From the NCBI GenBank assembly GCA_900444965.1, contig UFRQ01000003.1, positions 434,001-498,000 of the forward strand: 64,000 nucleotides of DNA, read 5' to 3'. The notes beneath the pieces were generated by a model. That model made no database searches. It was not told the DNA's origin and was given only the letters and a program-made list of their open reading frames with translations. The position numbers and the translations under genes are program-made. The stretch is from [Actinobacillus] rossii (lineage in GTDB: Bacteria; Pseudomonadota; Gammaproteobacteria; Enterobacterales; Pasteurellaceae). Positions 29,467 through 37,286 of this stretch are shown one piece after another (the first letter of the stretch is position 1; each line of letters starts with the position of its first letter).

Positions 29467-29829
29467 TTATTTTAATTGAATGGCTTCGGCAAGTGCTTCT
29501 TGCGCATTTTTATTCATAGGAAAAATAACTTGTGGATCGATTTCATCATAATGTAGCCCATTTAATTCAGGCATAGACTGAGGTTTCGAAAACACTGTCC
29601 ATCCTTTCATCACAATATTATCTACCACATAGCGATCTTCATTAAAAGCAAGTGCAATGACAACCTTGGCTTTAAACCGTCCCTTAGTTCGACCTATCCC
29701 CACATTTCCTTGCTTACTCAGCAACATAAACGCTTGATTAAAACGATTAACTTGCCACCAACCGAGTACAATTTGTAACACCCAAGCCATGACAGCTAAA
29801 AGAATAAAAACATTTGTTGCATTTGACAT
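29467..29829 (-). CDS. gutM: Glucitol operon activator protein GutM
   Basis: Protein of 120 residues. An N-terminal membrane-spanning helix (about 7-24) is followed by a basic linker and the conserved GutM domain ([23 protein letters not shown]). In E. coli GutM activates glucitol-operon transcription, though its mechanism is unusual because it is not a typical DNA-binding protein. It is encoded 7 bases before srlR and is separated from srlD by about 225 bases. Confidence 0.88.
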   Translation of the reverse strand: MSNATNVFILLAVMAWVLQIVLGWWQVNRFNQAFMLLSKQGNVGIGRTKGRFKAKVVIALAFNEDRYVVDNIVMKGWTVFSKPQSMPELNGLHYDEIDPQVIFPMNKNAQEALAEAIQLK

Positions 29830-30053
29830 AGATTATCTCACAAGTTAAAAGAAAAAATTAGTGCTAATTCGCACAAAATGAAACAAGGTGTCATTGAAAT
29901 AAGTTTTGCTAATTACACCTAAACTAAAGTCTGGCGCCCAAAAGCTCTTTTCCAGTCCATTTCAAATTTATCTACAGCAGCAAATACTGCAGGATCGCTT
30001 AAAAATGCCTCAGCCACATCGGGCGGAAGAAGTTATCCGCCCAACTATACCGA
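29830..30053. other. Intergenic stretch between gutM and srlD with a hairpin and a coding-like fragment
   Basis: Near 30021-30043 GGGCGG and CCGCCC can form a hairpin after srlD. On the minus strand 29930-30030 reads without stops for about 35 codons (ending AFGRQTLV) but has no start codon and an in-frame stop just upstream. It looks like the tail of a lost gene; its family is not recognised. Confidence 0.4.
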
Positions 30054-30842
30054 TTAAAACATTACTTGACCGCCAGTAATATTAATCGATTGCCCCGTAC
30101 AATAGGAGGCGTCTTCACTGGCATAGAATTTTAATACATTTAACACATCTTGGTAATCGCAACCGCGTTTGAGCGGTACTTTGTCGATATAAACTTGTTC
30201 CACTTCGTTTTCAGGAATACCCAATTTGGCTGCGTATTGCGGAATTAACGATTGGAACATCGGTGATTTTAATAAATTCCCTAACATTAAGGAATGAACG
30301 GTAATGCCTTTATCAGCTAAGTCCAATGCTAAGGATTGGGTTAAACCTACGCCTCCAAATTTTGCAGCACTATAACCTGAGTTATATTTGCTGCCCACTT
30401 TGCCTGATTTCGAATTAATTTGAATAATTCGACCTTTTATTCCATCACGGATCATCAAGCGGGAGAAGTGTTTAGCTGACAAGAAATAACCCACTAAATT
30501 GACATTTACTGACACATTAAAATCTTTTAATTCAAAATCCCAAATCGGGGAGGCTTTTGCTGTCCCTGCACTATAAACAAGTAAATCAACTCGTCCGAAT
30601 TTATCATCTGTGGCTTTGGCTAAGGCTTCTACGCTAGTTTCATTTGTTGCATCAACTTGAACCCCCAAAGCATTATCGTTCCCATATTTACAATTAATAG
30701 TATCGGCAACATTATTCGCATTTTCACCATTTAAATCCGCTACCACGACGCGGTAACCTGCTTCTGCAAGTCCTTCAGATAAAAATGCACCAAGGGTTTG
30801 ACCGCCGCCAACAACAACGGCAACTTTTTTTACATCATTCAT
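30054..30842 (-). CDS. srlD: Sorbitol-6-phosphate 2-dehydrogenase (SDR)
   Basis: Short-chain dehydrogenase of 262 residues that oxidises sorbitol 6-phosphate to fructose 6-phosphate with NAD. GGGQTLGAFL near residues 12-21, NSKSGK near 144 and YSAAKFG (about 157-163) supply cofactor and catalytic residues. Similar in length to E. coli SrlD. Encoded 26 bases after srlB. The product joins glycolysis; no separate kinase is needed. Confidence 0.93.
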   Translation of the reverse strand: MNDVKKVAVVVGGGQTLGAFLSEGLAEAGYRVVVADLNGENANNVADTINCKYGNDNALGVQVDATNETSVEALAKATDDKFGRVDLLVYSAGTAKASPIWDFELKDFNVSVNVNLVGYFLSAKHFSRLMIRDGIKGRIIQINSKSGKVGSKYNSGYSAAKFGGVGLTQSLALDLADKGITVHSLMLGNLLKSPMFQSLIPQYAAKLGIPENEVEQVYIDKVPLKRGCDYQDVLNVLKFYASEDASYCTGQSINITGGQVMF

Positions 30843-30868
30843 AATATTTTCCTTTCAATTTATAAAAA

Positions 30869-31237
30869 TCATTCAGCGCGTTTAATTTTCAAAACGCTAT
30901 TTTCTTTGACCGCACTTGGTATTTCACCGAGTACGTGAATCGTTCCTGGGTATTCAGCCGTGGTTGCGCCATCAAATCGCCAAGTGACATGACCCAGTTC
31001 TTTCAAATTAAAGCTTGCTACATCGCCAACCGCAGTAACGGGATAAGCGACACCATCAAATTCGGCAATATCGCCTACTTGTAAATCCGAGATAAGTTCA
31101 CCGTGGCTATGAATAAAGCAGTAATCTTCTAAATCAGCAGGTGCACCTTGTTTAAAGGTGATCAACATATTTTCCGCCAGTGCATCTCGTGCAAAAGCCC
31201 CTACTTTGGTAAATTCGGTTTGGTAAATTATTGTCAT
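30869..31237 (-). CDS. srlB: Sorbitol PTS component IIA
   Basis: Phosphocarrier of 122 residues of the glucitol family. The phosphoacceptor histidine lies in FIHSHGEL (about residues 42-49), and the VGDIAEFDG turn follows. HPr phosphorylates IIA, which passes phosphate to IIB (SrlE). A USS core lies inside the gene at about 30905. Follows srlE by 56 bases, a gap that contains a perfect palindrome (31267-31286). Confidence 0.93.
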   Translation of the reverse strand: MTIIYQTEFTKVGAFARDALAENMLITFKQGAPADLEDYCFIHSHGELISDLQVGDIAEFDGVAYPVTAVGDVASFNLKELGHVTWRFDGATTAEYPGTIHVLGEIPSAVKENSVLKIKRAE

Positions 31238-31266
31238 TCTTTGCTTTCCTTATTACTTCTAGAATT

Positions 31267-31286
31267 GGTGGGCTAGCAAGCCCACC
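31267..31286. repeat. Palindromic dispersed repeat copy 1
   Basis: GGTGGGCTAGCAAGCCCACC is a near-perfect palindrome between srlE and srlB. Related copies, 19 of 20 or similar, occur at 51597-51619, 35312-35332 and 35798-35818. It could form a hairpin in the operon transcript and affect srlB expression. Confidence 0.7.
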
Positions 31287-31293
31287 TTACTAT

Positions 31294-32283
31294 TTATTGA
31301 TAAATAAATGCGGATACCGCCCAAGCCACCAATACGGTTGGCGCGCCTGTTAAGAAACGGCTCACTAATACAGAAGGTACACCGACGCGAACAGTATCTT
31401 GTTTAGCTTCCGCCATAGAAAGACCTACTGGAATGAAGTCACAAGCGGCTTGGGCATTAATTGCAAATAATGCTGGCAGCGCAAGAGCAGGCGGAATATT
31501 GCCTAAACCAATTTGAACACCTACAAGCACACCAATTACTTGAGCAATTACCGCCCCTGGTCCTAAGAATGGAGAAAGTAATGGGAATGAGCAGATGAGA
31601 GCCAGTGTCACTAACCCAATAGGGCTGCTAGCAAGTGGCGTTAAACCATGAGCAATCCAGTCACCTAAGCCTGATGCGATGATGATCCCGATTAATGCGG
31701 AAACGAATGCCATAAATGGCAGAATGGTTTTTAATACGGTATCAATGGTGTCTCGCCCCGCTTGGAAAAATACAGCAACGATAGATCCCATTCCCATACC
31801 AATACGCGCAAGCAAACCATCACTTTGTTCAGTAATTTTTTTCGAACTGTCGTAATCTTTGACCGCACTTTTTTCCACTTTAGGTGCTGACGCAGGCTCT
31901 GAAAGGGGAATATCTGCATCAATCAATTTGATGTTGTTGTCTTTTACTGCAGAAACATAAATATCTTCCACAATAAATTCCGCAAGTGGACCTGATTTCC
32001 CTGTGGCATGAATATTAATCGTTGGAATACGGCGTTTTGGATATAAACCACAACGTAATACACCTCCGCAATCAATGATCGCAATACCGATTTCTTCTGC
32101 TTCAGGTTCGCCATTTTTGAAACCATCTACGGCTTCCCATCCAGTCAATTCCACCAGTTTGTCAACAATACTTGGACGAGTACCTGCAGTCATATAAAGA
32201 ATTTTTTTGCCTTCAATAATTGGTAATGTTAAAGGACCGCCCCAACCACCATTACCTTTTTCAATATAAATTGATTTCGTCAT
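31294..32283 (-). CDS. srlE: Sorbitol PTS component IIB and C-terminal membrane half (IIBC2)
   Basis: Protein of 329 residues. The N-terminal cytoplasmic IIB domain has the phosphocysteine in [22 protein letters not shown] (about residues 70-91). The C-terminal part has membrane helices from about residue 185, with [19 protein letters not shown]. It contacts SrlA to form the complete sorbitol transporter. Contains a USS core near 31862. Order srlA-srlE-srlB-srlD matches E. coli. Confidence 0.93.
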   Translation of the reverse strand: MTKSIYIEKGNGGWGGPLTLPIIEGKKILYMTAGTRPSIVDKLVELTGWEAVDGFKNGEPEAEEIGIAIIDCGGVLRCGLYPKRRIPTINIHATGKSGPLAEFIVEDIYVSAVKDNNIKLIDADIPLSEPASAPKVEKSAVKDYDSSKKITEQSDGLLARIGMGMGSIVAVFFQAGRDTIDTVLKTILPFMAFVSALIGIIIASGLGDWIAHGLTPLASSPIGLVTLALICSFPLLSPFLGPGAVIAQVIGVLVGVQIGLGNIPPALALPALFAINAQAACDFIPVGLSMAEAKQDTVRVGVPSVLVSRFLTGAPTVLVAWAVSAFIYQ

Positions 32284-32332
32284 AATTTGTTACCCCTGCT
32301 CGAGTTGAACCAATGTTCAACGTCAAACTGAA

Positions 32333-32884
32333 TTATTTACTTAAATGAACTGTGCGATCTAAGGTGATGCCCATACGTTTTTCAAAAAATGCTGTGGTAA
32401 AGTCAGTAATCCAACCACGGAAGAAATTGGTCACCATACCCACTAATAAATAGCTCACTGCAAGTGGACCAAGAGGTAAGCCTAAAGTGGTTAGTCCATT
32501 TGCAATACCAAGATAAACAAATAATTCACCTGGATTAATATGTGGGAATAAGCCGTTCATGCTATGGCAACTATAAGATGCAGCTGCGTAGTAACTTGGT
32601 TTGTAACATTCAGGTAAAAAACGACCAAGACTTAATGTCATCGGATTACAAAAAACGAATGTGCCGATAACAGGTAAAATCAAATAACGAGAGATAGGGT
32701 TACCCGCACTACGTTGTGCTAGGCGTTCAATACGCTCTTGACCAACAAATTTAATCAAGGCATTCATAACGACGAGAAGTGAAATAAGTAATGGCAAGAT
32801 CCCCATTATCATTCCGACAAAGGTTTCGCCACCTTTTTGAAACAGTCCAATAAACCATTCCGCACCATGTGTGATGTATTCCAT
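32333..32884 (-). CDS. srlA: Sorbitol PTS membrane component IIC
   Basis: Membrane protein of 183 residues, slightly shorter than E. coli SrlA (187). It has about four helices; the signature [20 protein letters not shown] at the N-terminus and the [18 protein letters not shown] loop are typical of glucitol EIIC. First gene of the operon. Its promoter carries a CRP site and a TATAAT -10 box, listed separately. Confidence 0.93.
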   Translation of the reverse strand: MEYITHGAEWFIGLFQKGGETFVGMIMGILPLLISLLVVMNALIKFVGQERIERLAQRSAGNPISRYLILPVIGTFVFCNPMTLSLGRFLPECYKPSYYAAASYSCHSMNGLFPHINPGELFVYLGIANGLTTLGLPLGPLAVSYLLVGMVTNFFRGWITDFTTAFFEKRMGITLDRTVHLSK

Positions 32885-32968
32885 AATACAACCTCATAAA
32901 TTTTCATTTTGAATGTTTTTGCTTCTGATTAATTCAGCTTTGCACCACAACTGTTAATCATTGAGCAA

Positions 32969-32974
32969 ATTATA
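32969..32974 (-). promoter_or_regulatory. -10 box of the sorbitol operon promoter
   Basis: TATAAT on the minus strand. With a start site about 7 bases downstream, the CRP site at 32993-33014 is centred near -41.5, the position of a class II CRP-dependent promoter. Confidence 0.65.
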
Positions 32975-32992
32975 TTTCAAAATAAAAGATAT

Positions 32993-33014
32993 ATTTGTGA
33001 TTTAGATCACAAAC
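32993..33014. promoter_or_regulatory. CRP-cAMP site of the sorbitol operon
   Basis: ATTTGTGATTTAGATCACAA contains both TGTGA and TCACA half-sites with the consensus 6-base spacer. Sorbitol use should therefore be catabolite controlled. Confidence 0.9.
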
Positions 33015-33053
33015 AAAACAAAAAACTTTCAATAAACAAGAAAATTATCAATT

Positions 33054-33072
33054 ATGTTTTAAAATAAAACAT
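33054..33072. promoter_or_regulatory. A/T-rich inverted repeat upstream of the sorbitol CRP site
   Basis: ATGTTTTAAAATAAAACAT is a perfect inverted repeat about 40 bases upstream of the CRP site. It could bind SrlR, but A/T-rich palindromes also occur by chance. Confidence 0.4.
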
Positions 33073-33114
33073 CAAATACTAATATTAAAATGCATAAAGA
33101 GGGTATAGTGAAAA

Positions 33115-33144
33115 TTTTGGTATAACAAATGAAACATACCAAAA
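33115..33144. promoter_or_regulatory. Inverted repeat TTTTGGTAT / ATACCAAAA
   Basis: Two perfect 9-base arms are separated by 12 bases, between the srl promoter and the phosphatase pseudogene. It could be an operator or a hairpin in a transcript; no gene is known to start near it. Confidence 0.4.
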
Positions 33145-33192
33145 GAGAGTGAAAAAGTTCGAATAGAAGGTAGGTAATTAAATATTCTAAAG

Positions 33193-33237
33193 AAATCGAC
33201 CGCACTTTTATTTAGAAACGTAAAGTGCGGTCGATTT
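33193..33237. terminator. Inverted USS pair near the pseudogene end
   Basis: AAATCGACCGCACTTT and AAAGTGCGGTCGATTT pair, with T or A runs at both sides. It lies just beyond the end of the phosphatase pseudogene and probably was its terminator. Confidence 0.75.
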
Positions 33238-33265
33238 AATGGATATTTTTTTAATTCAATGAAAA

Positions 33266-33620
33266 CTATTTATCTGTTTTAATACCTAATGCATTGGTTG
33301 CTGCATCAAAAATATTGGTGTTATCCACATAACGTTGACTTCCTTCTGGGGCATCATATATACGCCCTAAATTAGGTTCACTTTTGGCAATAGAAAGGAA
33401 ATAATCTGCACCAACACCTTTGGCATAAACGGGTACTAACTCATGCGTGTGGTTATCGGCGTGCCAACGAACTAATGGTAGAGCACCAGCGCCTTGATTA
33501 ATAATTTTAGAATACGCATTCGTATCAGAATCTGGACCTTGTAGCATACCGTTACCGTGGTCTGGAGTTGACTGAAAACGCAAGTAACGTTGCTAAAGCA
33601 ATCTTAGTAAGTTTTTTCAT
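33266..33620 (-). pseudogene. Alkaline phosphatase gene with large internal deletion
   Basis: From 33620 an ATG begins a good signal peptide, MKKLTKIALATLLAFSVN, followed within 5 codons by a stop. The adjacent frame, open to 33266, continues with the C-terminal end of an alkaline-phosphatase family protein (PDHGNGMLQGPDSD, NHTHELVPVYAKG, NTNIFDAATNALGI). The roughly 300-400 residues expected between the two are missing, so a deletion with a frame change removed the phosphate and metal sites. GAGGACA precedes the ATG, so the remnant could still be transcribed. Enzyme activity is not possible. Confidence 0.75.
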
Positions 33621-33729
33621 AAAATGTCCTCTTTGTTTAATGGTTGGTTTTATTACCGAGAAGCATTTGAAACAGAGTTTATGACAGTTGAAAAAGTCAT
33701 GATCTTATAAAAATATTTGTTTGATGGAT

Positions 33730-33760
33730 AAAAAAGTGCGGTGAATTTCACCGCACTTTT
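33730..33760 (-). terminator. Inverted USS pair terminator of gnd
   Basis: AAAAAAGTGCGGTGAA and TTCACCGCACTTTT pair; a T-run follows on the minus strand. It ends the pentose phosphate cluster. Confidence 0.8.
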
Positions 33761-33790
33761 ACCCTTTCATTCAATATCGTTTAATTTATA

Positions 33791-35245
33791 CTACACATCA
33801 TAAGTCGTTGATGCCGTATTCCCACCACGACCAGTCCAGTTGGTGTGAAAGAACTCACCACGCGGTTTGTCGGTACGCTCGTAAGTATGTGCACCGAAGT
33901 AGTCACGTTGTGCTTGGAGTAAGTTTGCCGGTAAACGATCTGAAGTGTAACCGTCTAAGAACGTGATTGCACTTGCCATACAAGGCATTGGGATACCCAC
34001 TTCGATAGATTTCGCTACCACTTTACGCCAGTCGCTTAATGCGTTTTCTAAAATGCCTTTGAAGTAAGCATCTGAACCTAAGAAGATTAAATCCGGGTTC
34101 GCTTCGTAAGCATCACGAATGTTGCCTAAGAAACGGCTGCGAATGATACAACCTTCACGCCATAATAACGCCGTTGCACCGTAGTTGATGTCCCAACCGA
34201 AGTTTTCAGAGGCTTCACGAATAAGCATAAAGCCTTGTGCGTAAGAGATAATTTTTGACGCTAATAACGCTTTACGCACCGCTTCGATCCAAACTTGTTT
34301 ATCGCCCTCCACTTTACCAATGGTTTTGTTGAACAGTTTAGATGCGGCAACACGTTGATTTTTGAATGAAGATACGCAACGAGCGAATACCGACTCAGTG
34401 ATTAAGGTTAATGGGATACCGAAATCTAACGCGTTGATACCCGTCCATTTACCTGTGCCTTTTTGACCTGCGGTATCAAGGATTTTTTCCACAAGCGGCG
34501 TACCGTCTGTGTCTTTGTAACCTAAAATATCGGTGGTGATGTCGATTAAGTAGCTATCTAATTCGGTGTTTTTCCATTCCGCAAAGATCGCTTGCATTTC
34601 GTCATAGCTTAAACCTAAGCCATCTTTTAAGAATTGGTAGGCTTCACAGATTAACTGCATATCGCCGTATTCGATACCGTTGTGTACCATTTTCACGAAG
34701 TGACCTGCACCTTCTTTACCCACCCAGTCACAGCAAGGCTCGCCTTTGTCGGTTTTCGCTGAAATCGCTTGGAAAATCGGTTTTACATATTGCCACGCTT
34801 CTTCATTACCACCCGGCATAATAGAAGGCCCGTGACGTGCGCCTTCTTCACCGCCCGATACGCCCGAACCGATAAAGCGAATGCCTTTTTCCGCTAACGC
34901 TTGCACACGACGGTTAGTGTCTGGGTAGTTTGAGTTACCGCCATCAATGATGATGTCGCCTTCTTCTAAGTGCGGTAATAATGCTTCAATAAATTGATCC
35001 ACGACCTCACCTGCACGCACCATTAACATCACTTTGCGTGGTTTTTCTAACTTCGCTGCTAAATCTTCTAAGGAATACGCCCCGATAATATTGGTGCCTT
35101 TCGCCGCCCCTTCTAAAAATTCATCCACTTTTGAAGTAGTACGGTTGTACGCCACGACTTTAAAGCCGTTATCGTTCATATTTAAAATAAGGTTCTGACC
35201 CATTACCGCTAAACCGATAACGCCGATATCGCCTTTTACTGACAT
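33791..35245 (-). CDS. gnd: 6-phosphogluconate dehydrogenase (decarboxylating)
   Basis: Enzyme of 484 residues that oxidises 6-phosphogluconate to ribulose 5-phosphate and CO2 with NADP. GLAVMGQNLILNM (about 11-23) is the nucleotide-binding site, SGVSGGEEGARHGPS the substrate loop, and KEGAGHFVKMVHNGIEYG (about 180-197) carries the catalytic lysine. Length is typical of bacterial Gnd. Separated from zwf-pgl by three small genes on the same strand. Codon use is biased, as for an abundant enzyme. Confidence 0.97.
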   Translation of the reverse strand: MSVKGDIGVIGLAVMGQNLILNMNDNGFKVVAYNRTTSKVDEFLEGAAKGTNIIGAYSLEDLAAKLEKPRKVMLMVRAGEVVDQFIEALLPHLEEGDIIIDGGNSNYPDTNRRVQALAEKGIRFIGSGVSGGEEGARHGPSIMPGGNEEAWQYVKPIFQAISAKTDKGEPCCDWVGKEGAGHFVKMVHNGIEYGDMQLICEAYQFLKDGLGLSYDEMQAIFAEWKNTELDSYLIDITTDILGYKDTDGTPLVEKILDTAGQKGTGKWTGINALDFGIPLTLITESVFARCVSSFKNQRVAASKLFNKTIGKVEGDKQVWIEAVRKALLASKIISYAQGFMLIREASENFGWDINYGATALLWREGCIIRSRFLGNIRDAYEANPDLIFLGSDAYFKGILENALSDWRKVVAKSIEVGIPMPCMASAITFLDGYTSDRLPANLLQAQRDYFGAHTYERTDKPRGEFFHTNWTGRGGNTASTTYDV

Positions 35246-35311
35246 TTTTTGCTCCTGTTGGATTGTTGAATTTTTTGCGGAAAACTCCTTGAATTTTCAC
35301 CGCACTTATCT

Positions 35312-35332
35312 GTAGGGTGGGTGAAACCCACC
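35312..35332 (+). repeat. Dispersed palindromic repeat copy 2
   Basis: TAGGGTGGGTGAAACCCACC lies downstream of the lipoprotein gene. The copy at 35798-35818 on the opposite strand is its exact mirror, so the two flank the lipoprotein gene in inverted orientation. Confidence 0.7.
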
Positions 35333-35353
35333 GTTGTTAATTTTGGAATCTAT

Positions 35354-35776
35354 TTATTCCTTAATAAAGTAATGTAATTTTACATTTCGCATTTTCGCTG
35401 CATTTTCTAATTCTTGTTGATCTGATGCTGCTCCCATCATATAAATCTCAAGATTTTTACCAATGGTAGGTGCATTTTTTAATGCATCAAGTACAAGTGA
35501 TTTATTTACTATAGAATTATTACCTACAATTCCTAGATTAATATTGTCTATAGATAAGACTTTAATTAATCTTTCAGATTGCTCACTTCCGATCGTTTTC
35601 AGCATACCGACATAAATCATATCTGTACTAAAACTATTAGTTGAAGGAACTCGGAAAACGACAGACTTTCGTTCAGTTGTGGAGTTAGGTAACTTATCAA
35701 AAATATCAGCAACAGATACTTGAGTAGTGCAAGCAAATAAAAACATTGAAGCTAAAATTACAAATAATTTTTTCAT
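35354..35776 (-). CDS. Predicted lipoprotein of unknown function
   Basis: Protein of 140 residues. The N-terminus MKKLFVILASMFLFAC is a lipoprotein signal with a lipobox (LFAC), so the mature form begins at Cys16 and is probably outer-membrane or inner-membrane anchored. The start at 35776 has AAAGGAGAAAAA upstream. The mature part is soluble and mainly mixed alpha/beta; no family is recognised. It lies between gnd and a small conserved gene, flanked by inverted repeat copies. Codon use is more A/T-rich than in gnd. Confidence 0.7.
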   Translation of the reverse strand: MKKLFVILASMFLFACTTQVSVADIFDKLPNSTTERKSVVFRVPSTNSFSTDMIYVGMLKTIGSEQSERLIKVLSIDNINLGIVGNNSIVNKSLVLDALKNAPTIGKNLEIYMMGAASDQQELENAAKMRNVKLHYFIKE

Positions 35777-35797
35777 TTTTTCTCCTTTATATTTATT

Positions 35798-35818
35798 GGT
35801 GGGTTTCACCCACCCTAC
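35798..35818 (-). repeat. Dispersed palindromic repeat copy 3
   Basis: GGTGGGTTTCACCCACCCTA, the inverse of the copy at 35312-35332. It lies in the lipoprotein 5' region. Confidence 0.7.
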
Positions 35819-35865
35819 GGAAGGTTTGTGTTTTAAGGTCACAAATTGTGACCTTAAAGAAAAAT

Positions 35866-36198
35866 CTATTTTTCCTTAATCAACGAAAAACCTTGTTCAA
35901 GGGTATCTAACCATTGCCAATTTTCTGTGCCGACTAGCTTGCCATTTTGTTCTTTAAAGGTCGTTACACAACGCCCAAGGCGGTTTGTTAATTGTTGGTT
36001 TAAATGCTGATAGGTAAATTCAATTTGTGTATTGTTTATCCATTTACCAATCAAAAAGCCTTTTACAATTTCACCGCCAGCATATTCTGCCCAAATTATT
36101 TTATCTTGTTGATAATAATAAAATTGGGTTTGATTACTGACTTCGCCTGTTTCGCTATTTTCAACGGCGACAAAAATTTTTTGATTTAGGTTTATCAT
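35866..36198 (-). CDS. Small conserved cytoplasmic protein (often misnamed N-acetylglutamate synthase)
   Basis: Protein of 110 residues. The FYYYQQDKIIWAEYAGGEIVKGFLIGKW segment, followed by TENWQWLD, matches a widespread small family that appears in databases as n-acetylglutamate synthase without any evidence for that activity. No signal peptide and no membrane helix. Function unknown. Overlaps in operon context with the DUF1304 gene 12 bases upstream. Confidence 0.8.
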   Translation of the reverse strand: MINLNQKIFVAVENSETGEVSNQTQFYYYQQDKIIWAEYAGGEIVKGFLIGKWINNTQIEFTYQHLNQQLTNRLGRCVTTFKEQNGKLVGTENWQWLDTLEQGFSLIKEK

Positions 36199-36210
36199 TA
36201 TTCCTAATTC

Positions 36211-36570
36211 CTACGCAACAAAATTCGCCACCAACGCCAACACCGCCGGCATTCCCTGTTTAATCAAAATGCCTCTATTCTTCGAACTCAATGCCCCATA
36301 AACCGCCGCCACAATCACGCAAATTAAAAAGAAATAAGTGACCGGACTTTGTTGAATACAAAGGGAAAAAATAATTCCTGCAGCTAAAAAGCCATTGTAT
36401 AACCCTTGATTGGCAAACAACAACTGAATTTTCGGGTTGGTTGCGGTTTGTTCATCTAAATTAAAAATTTGTCTCGCCTTTGGGCTGTTTAGCGCAAACA
36501 TTTCTAAATACATAATATAGAAATGCTCAAGGGCAACCAGAATTATTAAAATATAGGCAATAATTAACAT
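36211..36570 (-). CDS. DUF1304 membrane protein
   Basis: Protein of 119 residues with four hydrophobic helices (about 1-20, 45-65, 72-92, 97-117) and the conserved EHFYIMYLEMFA motif near the start, placing it in the DUF1304 family. Function unknown. Its start overlaps the pgl stop by one base (TAATG), so translation is coupled. Confidence 0.85.
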   Translation of the reverse strand: MLIIAYILIILVALEHFYIMYLEMFALNSPKARQIFNLDEQTATNPKIQLLFANQGLYNGFLAAGIIFSLCIQQSPVTYFFLICVIVAAVYGALSSKNRGILIKQGMPAVLALVANFVA

Positions 36571-37268
36571 TAAAGTAATGCCGCAGCCTCTTTATCCAAA
36601 TACCACTCCGTTACGCCATTTTTCGCTTGAATTTTTGCCGCAGGATAAGGCAAATCTTGCGGAAGTGCGGTCTGAATTTCTTTTAAAATTTCCGCTTTGC
36701 TGGCGCCGGTCACTAAATAAGTAATGCGTTTTGCTTGTTCAATTAATTTCGCAGTTTTTGAAATACGGATTTGTCCTGTTTCAGGATGTTTCGCGATCAC
36801 TGCTAAATTCGGATCATTAAAATCGGTTTGGTGTGGGAAAAGGGATGCCGTGTGCCCGTCTGTCCCCATTCCTAAAATAATCCAATCAAAAACGCCATTC
36901 GGAATGACCGCACTTAGCTCTTGCTCAAAGCGCTTTAATTCCAGTTCAACAGGTTCTTCACCACGAATACGGTGAATATTTTCCGCTGGGATTTGAATGT
37001 GATCGAACAATAATTTTTGCACCTCGCCATAATTACTTTCCGGATCTTGTGGTGGAACCATGCGATCATCACCCCACCAAAAATGTAAATTTTTCCACCG
37101 CACTTGGTTTTTGTAAGGCTCTTGGGCAAGGGTTTTAAATAATAATTTTGGCGTTGAACCACCAGATAAAGAAATATGCACCGGGCGATTAAATTGGCTA
37201 TAAAGCACAAATTCTTGCGCAATTTTTTCAACGGCATTTTGAGCGGTTGGGAATGTGATGTAATTCAT
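36570..37268 (-). CDS. pgl: 6-phosphogluconolactonase
   Basis: Enzyme of 232 residues (DevB family) that hydrolyses 6-phosphogluconolactone. LSGGSTPKLLF near residues 37-47 is the phosphate loop; WWGDDRMVPPQDPESNYG and GMGTDGHTASLFP are the other active-site segments. The start at 37268 (MNYITFPTAQ) is chosen over a start 5 codons earlier; the upstream codons overlap the zwf end region. Follows zwf and precedes DUF1304. Supplies 6-phosphogluconate to Gnd. Confidence 0.95.
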   Translation of the reverse strand: MNYITFPTAQNAVEKIAQEFVLYSQFNRPVHISLSGGSTPKLLFKTLAQEPYKNQVRWKNLHFWWGDDRMVPPQDPESNYGEVQKLLFDHIQIPAENIHRIRGEEPVELELKRFEQELSAVIPNGVFDWIILGMGTDGHTASLFPHQTDFNDPNLAVIAKHPETGQIRISKTAKLIEQAKRITYLVTGASKAEILKEIQTALPQDLPYPAAKIQAKNGVTEWYLDKEAAALL

Positions 37269-37286
37269 ATTTGTCCTTACCATGCT

